From NCBI GenBank assembly GCA_016935955.1, contig JAFGPY010000401.1:1-5256 (forward strand): DNA of 5,256 bases. Direction: 5' to 3'. Position numbers and translations under genes: made by a program. Each line of letters starts with the position of its first letter. The stretch's first letter is position 1. Of the stretch, positions 1 to 4,893 are shown piece by piece. Below the pieces are notes generated by a model. The model ran no database searches. It worked only from the letters and a program-made list of their open reading frames with translations, and was not told the DNA's origin. Source of the stretch: Planctomycetota bacterium. GTDB taxonomy: Bacteria; Planctomycetota; Phycisphaerae; FEN-1346; JAACEH01.

Positions 1-461
1 CGGAAGATGAGGATGCCGTCCTGGGCTTCCTCAGCGCCGGCCTTCAGGGACGGCTTCACCTTGATCTCCTGCCCTTCGCCGGCCTTGCCGTTCTCCGGGC
101 CCATCATCTCGACGCTGTTCTTCAACTCCGCCAAGCGGTACTGCTGCTTGACCACTTCCTGAACTTCCGGCTGAAGCATGTCGCGGGCCACCTTGCCGTT
201 GTTGGTGAACAGCATGGCCTGCGGCACGAAATCGCGAGCCTGCCCCGTGTTGTTGGTCACGGTGTAGAGGATGTACCAATAGGCCTCGCTCTCCCCGTTT
301 TCGCCCTTCAGGACGATTCGCTGCGGCATGCGGAACGTGAAATCGAGGTCCCACGGCTCGCCCTTGATGGAGTCCAGGGAAACCTCTTCGGTCTCGATGG
401 CCGCAACCGCCAGGGCCGCAACCGCCAGCACTGCCGCCAGCGCCACAGTCAGGCTACGCAT
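1..461 (-). CDS. Exported protein of unknown function, C-terminus cut off by window edge
   Basis: I do not recognise this gene with certainty. The visible part is 153 residues from an ATG at 461 and stays open to the window edge. Residues 1-21 form a signal peptide: a short basic start (MRS), a hydrophobic Ala/Leu/Val core and an A-V-A type cleavage site before IETEE, so the mature protein should lie outside the cytoplasm. The mature part is polar with beta-rich stretches (YWYILYTVTNNTG, DFVPQAMLFTNNGK), suggesting a small immunoglobulin-like or beta-sandwich fold; this is inference. No catalytic motif or Cys is visible. The start is supported by a Shine-Dalgarno sequence (AAAAGGAG) 8 nt upstream. 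It begins 30 nt after the rnfB stop, on the same strand and with no terminator between, so it is probably the fourth gene of the rnfEAB transcript. Similar proteins are, from memory, common in planctomycetes. An Rnf-related role is possible but unproven. Confidence 0.75.
   Translation of the reverse strand, partial: MRSLTVALAAVLAVAALAVAAIETEEVSLDSIKGEPWDLDFTFRMPQRIVLKGENGESEAYWYILYTVTNNTGQARDFVPQAMLFTNNGKVARDMLQPEVQEVVKQQYRLAELKNSVEMMGPENGKAGEGQEIKVKPSLKAGAEEAQDGILIF
399..428 (-). repeat. Two perfect tandem 15-bp units in the signal peptide
   Basis: The plus-strand unit GGCCGCAACCGCCAG occurs at 399-413 and again, without a gap, at 414-428. A degenerate third part follows at 429-440 (CACTGCCGCCAG). 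On the coding strand the two units encode LAVAA twice within the hydrophobic core of the signal peptide. The unit is five codons, so gain or loss of a copy would keep the reading frame. Confidence 0.85.
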
Positions 462-469
462 TGAGCACA

Positions 470-477
470 CTCCTTTT
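470..477 (-). promoter_or_regulatory. Ribosome binding site of the exported-protein gene
   Basis: On the minus strand this reads AAAAGGAG and ends 8 nt before the ATG at 461. It is the best Shine-Dalgarno match in the window and fixes the start of the downstream gene. It sits in the 30-nt gap after rnfB. Confidence 0.7.
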
Positions 478-491
478 GCCCTAAGCCCTTG

Positions 492-1346
492 TCATGCCGC
501 TTCTTGTTGGTCGGGTAGTTTACCTTTGCGAGGGCGACGTGACAAGCGAAAATTGCCGATTGTGCCCATAGGGCACGCTTTGACGCATTTTCCGCACGAA
601 ATACACGTTTCCACGTCCACCCGAGCCAGGAAATCCGTCACATGGACCGCCTTGCCCTCCACCGGGCAGACGCTTTCACACTTTTTGCAGCCGATGCACC
701 CCACCGAGCAGACCTTGCGGACGTCGGCCCCCTTATCGCGGCTGCGGCAGAGCACTTGGACCATGCTCTTGGCCGGCAGGATGCGGATCACCTGTTTCGG
801 GCAGGCATCCACGCACGTCCCGCAGGCGGTGCACTTCTCCTCGATGACGTGCGGCAAGCCGTCCTCGCCCATCACGATGGCCCCGAACGGGCAGACCTTG
901 GCACAGGTGCCCAGGCCGATGCAGCCCCAGCGGCACCCCTTGGCGCCGTCCTGCGTGAGCATGGCTGCGCGGCAATCGGCCACGCCCTGATACCTGAACC
1001 GGTCGGTCACACGGTTGCCGCCCTGACAGATGACGACGGCCACCTGCTTCTCTTTCTCCTCGGCCACCAGGCCCATAATCTCGGCCACTTGGCGAGCTAC
1101 CTCGATGCCGCCGGGCACACACTCGCTCGGCCCCACTTGGCCGGCGACGACCGCCGCAGCATAGGCCGCGCAGCCGCCGTAACCGCACGCGCCGCAATTG
1201 GCACTTGGCAGAATGCCCTCGATCTGCTCGGTCCGCGGGTCGCTGTGGACGCGGAAGACGCGACTGGCCACGGCCAACCCCACGCCGAACAGGACGGCCA
1301 GCGATCCGAGCACGACGGCGGCAGCTGTGACGTAGCTCCAATCCAT
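492..1346 (-). CDS. rnfB: RnfB, iron-sulfur subunit of the Rnf ion-translocating complex
   Basis: RnfB accepts electrons from reduced ferredoxin and feeds them into the membrane-bound Rnf complex, which reduces NAD+ and pumps Na+ or H+. The protein has 284 residues. Residues 4-30 are a single N-terminal membrane anchor. A four-Cys Fe-S domain follows (C51, C54, C59 in NCGACGYGGC, then C76). After it come ferredoxin-type Cys sets at C138/C142/C148/C152, C172/C175/C178/C182, C217/C220/C223/C227 and C248/C251/C254/C258. Further Cys at 107, 125, 200 and 213 also occur in the long RnfB form of clostridia and Thermotoga, so this is the long anaerobe type, not the roughly 190-residue proteobacterial RsxB. 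The C-terminus ends in a basic tail (RLSRRPRKGK). The ATG at 1346 is preceded by AAGGAG at 1359-1364, 12 nt away, which is rather long. It follows rnfA by 32 nt on the same strand. No cluster Cys is missing. Confidence 0.97.
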   Translation of the reverse strand: MDWSYVTAAAVVLGSLAVLFGVGLAVASRVFRVHSDPRTEQIEGILPSANCGACGYGGCAAYAAAVVAGQVGPSECVPGGIEVARQVAEIMGLVAEEKEKQVAVVICQGGNRVTDRFRYQGVADCRAAMLTQDGAKGCRWGCIGLGTCAKVCPFGAIVMGEDGLPHVIEEKCTACGTCVDACPKQVIRILPAKSMVQVLCRSRDKGADVRKVCSVGCIGCKKCESVCPVEGKAVHVTDFLARVDVETCISCGKCVKACPMGTIGNFRLSRRPRKGKLPDQQEAA

Positions 1347-1378
1347 GACGAAACGTCGCTCCTTGAGACTTATGGTCG

Positions 1379-2050
1379 CTAGAGTTCAATGCCGAACAGT
1401 TTGCTGAAGCCCAGGAAGGCCAGCGCCATCAGGCCGGTCGAGATAAAGGCGATCGGCACGTTCTGCAGGGCCTTCGGCACGCGGGCCACGGCCAGGCGTT
1501 CGCGGATGCCGCTCATCAGGATCATGGCCAGCGTGAAACCGACGCCGCCGCAGAAGCCCATCCAGACGGTCTGTCCGAGCGACAGCGGCGCGTCCTGGTA
1601 TTTCCAGTCGCTGGTCGTCAGCAGCGTGACGCCCATGACCGCGCAGTTGGTCGTGATCAGCGGCAGGTAGATGCCCAGGGCCTTGTAGAGCACCGGCACG
1701 CTCTTGCGGAGCACCATCTCGACGAACTGGACCAAGACGGCGATGACCAGGATGTAGCTGACCGTCTTCAGGACCAGCACGTAGCCGCCGGCCGGCATCT
1801 CCTTGACGATGCCCAGGGCCACCAGCAGGTTGAAGCCGTCGGGCCCGGGATTGATCAGCACGTACTTGTAAAGCAGCGACGTGACAAACGTAGCCATGGT
1901 CATGACGAACATGACGGCGAAGCCCATGCCGACGGCGTCGCTCGTCCGCCGCGTCACGCCGATGAACGGGCAGAGGCCGAGAAACCGGGCCAGGACCATG
2001 TTCGAGATCAGGATGGTCCCGATGGCGATTTCGATGTAACCCACGTGCAT
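1379..2050 (-). CDS. rnfA: RnfA, membrane subunit of the Rnf complex
   Basis: RnfA is a polytopic inner-membrane subunit that pairs with RnfE in inverted topology; in the homologous complexes the two share an Fe-S cluster held by conserved Cys in the membrane. The 223-residue protein shows family signatures: LARFLGLCPFIGV (C27), VQFVEMVLRKS (about 107-117), LGIYLPLITTNCAVMGV (C136) and GIRERLAVARVP (181-192). There are about six membrane segments. It is some 30 residues longer than E. coli RsxA; most of the excess is an insertion at about residues 68-89, in the loop between the second and third helices. It cannot be NqrE in an Nqr operon, because the next gene is rnfB. The ATG at 2050 has GGAG at 2061-2064, 10 nt upstream, and lies 18 nt after the rnfE stop, so translation is probably coupled within one operon. 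Confidence 0.97.
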   Translation of the reverse strand: MHVGYIEIAIGTILISNMVLARFLGLCPFIGVTRRTSDAVGMGFAVMFVMTMATFVTSLLYKYVLINPGPDGFNLLVALGIVKEMPAGGYVLVLKTVSYILVIAVLVQFVEMVLRKSVPVLYKALGIYLPLITTNCAVMGVTLLTTSDWKYQDAPLSLGQTVWMGFCGGVGFTLAMILMSGIRERLAVARVPKALQNVPIAFISTGLMALAFLGFSKLFGIEL

Positions 2051-2068
2051 GACGGCGGCGCTCCAGAC

Positions 2069-2779
2069 TTACTCGCTCTTGGGCTCCTGGGCGGCCTCGG
2101 CCTTGACCTTCTCGTCGGCGGACGTCGTGAACCGGACCGGCTGGGCCGCCGCCAGTTGTGCGGCCTGCCGGCGATTGCCGATCGCGTTGAACAGTCCGAA
2201 CAGCAGGCCGATGACGATGAACGCTCCCGGTGCCAGAACGGCCACTGTGGCCGGGGCCATCACGGCGTCGGGCGCGTCGCTGTAGCCGGACCACACAGCG
2301 TAGCCCCAGAAAGTTCCCTTGCCGACCAGTTCGCGAATCATGCCGATCATCACCAGGGCTCCGGTGAAACCCAGCCCGATGCCCACCGCGTCGCCCATCG
2401 AGGCCACGACGCCGTTGCGGCTGGCGAAAGCCTCGGCCCGTCCCAGGATGATGCAGTTGACGACGATCAGCGGAATGAAAATGCCCAGTTGGCTGTTGAT
2501 CTCGGCCGGAGCCAGGGCCTTCATCAGGATCTCGACCATCGTCACGAAACCGGCGATGACGACGATGTAGCAGGCGATGCGGACTTCCTTGGGGATGAGG
2601 TTCTTGATCAGGCTGATCAGGATGTTCGAGCACAGCAACACGGCCGAGGCGGCAAGCCCCATGGCCAGCCCGTTCTTGACGCTCGTCGTAACGGCCAGCG
2701 TCGGGCACAGGCCGAGCATCAACCCGAAGACGGGATTGCTCTTGATGGCCTTGTTCACCAGGGATTTCAGAAGGTTCAC
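2069..2779 (-). CDS. rnfE: RnfE, membrane subunit of the Rnf complex and first gene of the operon
   Basis: RnfE is the partner of RnfA in the membrane core of the ferredoxin:NAD+ oxidoreductase. From the start chosen here it has 236 residues. Diagnostic stretches are NPVFGLMLGLCPTLAVTTS (C25), LGIFIPLIVVNCIILGRAEAFAS (C109, 98-120) and MIRELVGKGTFWG (147-159), close to the clostridial type. About six membrane helices are followed by a charged Ala/Glu/Lys tail (202-236). I chose the GTG at 2779 because AAGGGG lies 6 nt before it, the N-terminus then matches the family length, and it leaves a 38-nt leader after the predicted promoter. An in-frame GTG at 2806 would add nine residues but has no Shine-Dalgarno and would leave only about 11 nt of leader. 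The gene is first in its transcript. rnfC, rnfD and rnfG, usually just upstream, are absent; a divergent transporter gene is there instead. Confidence 0.95.
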   Translation of the reverse strand: MNLLKSLVNKAIKSNPVFGLMLGLCPTLAVTTSVKNGLAMGLAASAVLLCSNILISLIKNLIPKEVRIACYIVVIAGFVTMVEILMKALAPAEINSQLGIFIPLIVVNCIILGRAEAFASRNGVVASMGDAVGIGLGFTGALVMIGMIRELVGKGTFWGYAVWSGYSDAPDAVMAPATVAVLAPGAFIVIGLLFGLFNAIGNRRQAAQLAAAQPVRFTTSADEKVKAEAAQEPKSE

Positions 2780-2805
2780 TGCGAGCCCCTTCACAATGCC
2801 TCGCA
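2780..2805 (-). promoter_or_regulatory. Hairpin enclosing the rnfE ribosome binding site
   Basis: In the predicted mRNA, TGCGAG (plus positions 2800-2805) pairs perfectly with CTCGCA (2780-2785) across a 14-nt loop. The loop holds the AAGGGG ribosome binding site at its 3' end, and the 3' arm directly touches the GTG start. The stem is only 6 bp but mostly GC. Such a fold could tune initiation. Function is inferred from position only. Confidence 0.35.
2786..2791 (-). promoter_or_regulatory. Ribosome binding site deciding the rnfE start
   Basis: Reads AAGGGG on the minus strand, 6 nt before the GTG at 2779. It selects this start over the in-frame GTG at 2806, which has no purine-rich sequence in front of it. 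It lies in the loop of the hairpin at 2780-2805. Confidence 0.55.
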
Positions 2806-2823
2806 CGGTCCCGGAAAACCGAA

Positions 2824-2851
2824 ATCATACCCTGACAGCGCCGCAGGTCAA
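2824..2851 (-). promoter_or_regulatory. Sigma-70 type promoter of the rnfEAB operon
   Basis: The minus strand reads TTGACC (2846-2851) as -35 and TATGAT (2824-2829) as -10, each matching five of six consensus bases, with a 16-bp spacer. Transcription should start near 2817, giving a leader of about 38 nt to the rnfE GTG at 2779. Its presence shows that rnfE is the first gene of the transcript. A loose TGAC/GTCA dyad overlaps the spacer and -35, a possible operator. Confidence 0.65.
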
Positions 2852-2959
2852 GGCTTAACCGCGCTACGCGATCTCCGGGAGTCACTCTACACCGATGGCG
2901 TGTCTGCATGCCATGAGGGTCACTTTTGACGTTGCATTCCCCACGGCCGCCACGTTACG

Positions 2960-4219
2960 ATGCTGGGACCTATGACCGACCCCGAAGACCGACATTCGGC
3001 ATCTGTCCTGCCCTCGACGTCGCCGTCCTCTGAGGATGCGACCCGTTACGCACAAGGTCGCCGCGCGGCCATCGTTAGCATCGTCGGTAACTGCCTGCTG
3101 GCGGCGGTCAAGCTGGCCCTCGGCCTGTTGACCAACAGCATCAGCCTGATGGCCGACGCCGCGCATACGGCCAGCGACATGCTGACGAGCATCGTCGTCT
3201 GGATCGGACTGCGCGTGGCTCGCCAACCCGCCGACGCCAAGCATCCGTACGGTCATGGCCGCGCCGAGACGATTGCCGCCCTGGTGGTCGCCGTGCTGCT
3301 CGGAGCCGTGGGCCTGGACCTGGCCGTCAGCAGCATATCGCGTGCCCTGCGGCCACCGAAGGTCGGTGAGGAGTTCGGCAGCACGGGTATGCTGCTGGCG
3401 GCGGGGTTCATTCTGGCGAGCGTCTTCTTCAAGGCCTGGATGGGCTACTACGCGTCGCGGGTCGGGCACACGATCAAGAACCAGTCGCTGCTGGCCGATG
3501 CCTGGCACCACTACAGCGATGCGTTCAGCTCGATCCTCGTGGTCATAGCTCTCGTGCTGGCCCGCTACGGCATCTACGGGGCCGACGGCTGGCTGGGGCT
3601 CGGCGTCTCGATTGTCCTGCTGGGCACGGCCTGGTTCCACATGAAGATGGCCGGATCGGCCTTGCTCGGCGAGCGGCCCGACGAAGAGCTGGTTCAGCGT
3701 ATCGAAGGTGCGGCCCGCAGCGTGCACGGAGTGATCGGCGTTCACGGCGTGGCTGTCCACGATTACGGCCGCCGCAAGGTCACATCGCTGCACATCGAGC
3801 TGACGCCCAACCTGCCCCTCGACGGGGCCCACCACGTGGCCTCGCAGGTGGAGACGGCGATTGCCCAGCAGACCGGCCTTATGGCCCTGGTGCACGCCGA
3901 GCCGCAAAGCGAACAGCGTTTCGACAAACGTATCGCCGCCATCCGAAGCACAGTGTCCGAGATGCTGGCCCGCCACCCGTCGATCGTCAGTTTCCACGCC
4001 CTGAGCGTCCTGCCGGAAGATCACGGGCTGGAGGTCGAGTTCCACGTCCACATCCGCCCCGGAACGCCGATCGAGGACGCCCACAAGCTGGAGCACGGCC
4101 TCGAAGAGCGACTGCTGACGAAACTGGGCGACTTGCACGTTCACGTGCACGTGGAGCCCTGCCAGTTGGGTTGCCCGAATTGCCCGGCGATGTGCGGCGT
4201 GGAGAGGCCCGCCGGTTGA
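2960..4219 (+). CDS. Cation diffusion facilitator transporter with two C-terminal domains and a Cys-rich tail
   Basis: A membrane antiporter that exports Zn2+ or a related divalent metal in exchange for protons. It has up to 419 residues: about six membrane helices (35-230), then cytosol-facing domains. Metal-site residues are visible in helix 2 (H69 and D73 in DAAHTASD) and helix 5 (H183 and D187 in DAWHHYSD); an HxxxD/HxxxD site is typical of Zn/Cd-type members. The family signature HPYGHGRAE is at 95-103. Residues about 240-314 form the usual dimerisation domain. About 325-400 look like a second, diverged copy, making the protein longer than the usual 300 or so. The end carries HVHVHVEP and a tail with C401, C405, C408 and C412, a possible metal or Fe-S site. 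The start is uncertain: neither the ATG at 2960 nor the one at 2972 has a good ribosome binding site, and a weak -10 (TACGAT, 2956-2961) would place the transcript start close to 2968, favouring 2972. It diverges from rnfE and converges on smpB. Confidence 0.93.
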   Translation: MLGPMTDPEDRHSASVLPSTSPSSEDATRYAQGRRAAIVSIVGNCLLAAVKLALGLLTNSISLMADAAHTASDMLTSIVVWIGLRVARQPADAKHPYGHGRAETIAALVVAVLLGAVGLDLAVSSISRALRPPKVGEEFGSTGMLLAAGFILASVFFKAWMGYYASRVGHTIKNQSLLADAWHHYSDAFSSILVVIALVLARYGIYGADGWLGLGVSIVLLGTAWFHMKMAGSALLGERPDEELVQRIEGAARSVHGVIGVHGVAVHDYGRRKVTSLHIELTPNLPLDGAHHVASQVETAIAQQTGLMALVHAEPQSEQRFDKRIAAIRSTVSEMLARHPSIVSFHALSVLPEDHGLEVEFHVHIRPGTPIEDAHKLEHGLEERLLTKLGDLHVHVHVEPCQLGCPNCPAMCGVERPAG

Positions 4220-4220
4220 C

Positions 4221-4246
4221 GGTCGCAGGCTTGCCGCGCGGCGACC
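4221..4246. terminator. Dyad between convergent genes, possible bidirectional terminator
   Basis: GGTCGC at 4221-4226 is the exact inverted repeat of GCGACC at 4241-4246. The arms fill almost the whole 27-bp gap between the transporter stop and the smpB stop, so a hairpin would form in both transcripts. The 14-nt loop contains the palindrome GCCGCGCGGC running into the 3' arm, which could compete. There is no T-run on either side, so intrinsic termination is only a guess from position. Confidence 0.35.
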
Positions 4247-4744
4247 TCAGCGGCGGCCCTTGTGACGGCCCATCTCGCGCCGCGTGTCGCGTTCGGTGTC
4301 GCGTCGCTTAATATCCTCACGCTTGTCGAACTCACGCTTGCCGCGAGCCAGGGCCAACTCGATCTTGGCGTTGCCTCGGCTCCAGTGCACATCCAGGGGC
4401 ACCAGCGTGTAGCCGTTGATCAGAGCCCGGACCAGCACCCGGCGGATTTCACGCCGATGGACCAGGAGCTTCCGCGTTCGCCGCGGGTCGTGCTGCGTCG
4501 GACCGGCCTGATCGTACGGCCCGATGTGCATGTTGTGCAGGTAGACCTCGTCGTTCTGGAGCCGCGCGTAGGCCTCGTCGAGATTGGCCTTGCCGTCGCG
4601 AAGGCTCTTGACCTCCGACCCCAGCAGAACGATGCCCGCTTCGAGCGTGTCCTCGATGTGGAAATTGAACCGGGCTTTGCGGTTACGAATCGTCGGGTTG
4701 CCGGGAGTCGACGCTCCGTCGCTCTTGTTCTTCTTGCTCGCCAT
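4247..4744 (-). CDS. smpB: SmpB, tmRNA-binding protein for ribosome rescue
   Basis: SmpB binds tmRNA (SsrA) and delivers it to ribosomes stalled on broken mRNAs, so that the nascent peptide is tagged for degradation. The 165-residue protein has the family's normal length. The OB-fold core runs from about residue 20 to 135, with typical stretches GIVLLGSEVKSLRDGKANL (37-55), YLHNMHIGPYDQAG (68-81), HDPRRTRKLLVHRREI (85-100) and GYTLVPLDVHW (111-121). The basic C-terminal tail (KREFDKREDIKRRD onwards, from 136) is the part that enters the decoding site and mRNA channel; it is complete. The ATG at 4744 matches the family start after a short Lys-rich N-terminus. An open frame continues up to 4882, but that extension has no family resemblance and would span the promoter. 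No Shine-Dalgarno precedes the ATG; the promoter position predicts a leaderless mRNA. The ssrA gene is not in the window. Confidence 0.97.
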   Translation of the reverse strand: MASKKNKSDGASTPGNPTIRNRKARFNFHIEDTLEAGIVLLGSEVKSLRDGKANLDEAYARLQNDEVYLHNMHIGPYDQAGPTQHDPRRTRKLLVHRREIRRVLVRALINGYTLVPLDVHWSRGNAKIELALARGKREFDKREDIKRRDTERDTRREMGRHKGRR

Positions 4745-4751
4745 GGGACGG

Positions 4752-4780
4752 ATTATAGCAGCCTGCCGCGCGGGCTTCAA
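4752..4780 (-). promoter_or_regulatory. Extended -10 promoter of smpB, predicted to give a leaderless mRNA
   Basis: The minus strand reads TGCTATAAT (4752-4760), a perfect -10 with the upstream TG of an extended -10 element. TTGAAG (4775-4780), matching four of six -35 bases, lies 17 bp upstream. With the last T of the -10 at position -7, transcription starts at about 4745, next to the ATG at 4744. Only GTCCC separates the ATG from the neighbourhood of the -10, and it is not a ribosome binding site. Confidence 0.7.
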
Positions 4781-4861
4781 AGAAATGGTCCGTGCGGCAT
4801 CCGGGAACGGGCCGCGTGCCTCCCCTGCCGCAAGTCCGCGGTGCCGGACCGCCACACGCCG

Positions 4862-4880
4862 GCGGAGCCGCACGCTCCGC
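4862..4880 (-). terminator. GC-rich hairpin after the GltD/NfnB-like gene, possible terminator
   Basis: GCGGAGC (4862-4868) and GCTCCGC (4874-4880) form a perfect 7-bp stem with a 5-nt loop, beginning 13 nt past the stop codon of the minus-strand gene. The stem is stable, but no U-run follows on the minus strand, so it is at best a weak intrinsic terminator or an RNA 3'-end stabiliser. Since smpB has its own promoter downstream, separation of the two genes here makes sense. Confidence 0.4.
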
Positions 4881-4893
4881 AACGCCCGGCGAC

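Noticed and set aside
642..1382. Plus-strand open frame of 246 codons opposite rnfB
   Set aside because: Fully antisense to rnfB, no family features, no ribosome binding site; a shadow.
1379..2779. nqrD/nqrE of a Na+-NADH:quinone reductase instead of rnfE/rnfA
   Set aside because: The two families are homologous, but the next gene is a multi-cluster RnfB, which Nqr operons lack, and the sequences read as RnfE and RnfA.
2780..2806. GTG at 2806 as the rnfE start
   Set aside because: No Shine-Dalgarno, only about 11 nt after the predicted transcript start, and an N-terminus longer than the family norm. The GTG at 2779 fits better.
1386..2909. Long minus-strand open frame of 507 codons across rnfE and rnfA
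   Set aside because: It is a shifted frame of two well-recognised genes. The translation is Arg/Gly/His-rich low-complexity sequence typical of GC-rich shadows.
2045..2929. Plus-strand open frame opposite rnfE
   Set aside because: Antisense to rnfE with a highly polar, repetitive Asp/His/Gln composition; no support as a gene.
2926..2961. Promoter for the metal transporter from TTGACG (2926-2931) or TTGCAT (2932-2937) with TACGAT (2956-2961)
   Set aside because: TTGACG is 24 bp from the -10, too far; TTGCAT matches only three of six bases. The -10 is mediocre. Possible, but too weak to annotate.
2882..4150. Minus-strand open frame of 422 codons opposite the metal transporter
   Set aside because: Antisense to a clear membrane transporter; composition (Gln, Asp, His, Arg-rich) and lack of any motif mark it as a shadow produced by codon bias.
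4745..4882. Upstream extension of smpB to a start at 4882
   Set aside because: The added residues are Arg-rich and unlike the family, and the extension spans the smpB promoter. The ATG at 4744 gives the normal SmpB length.
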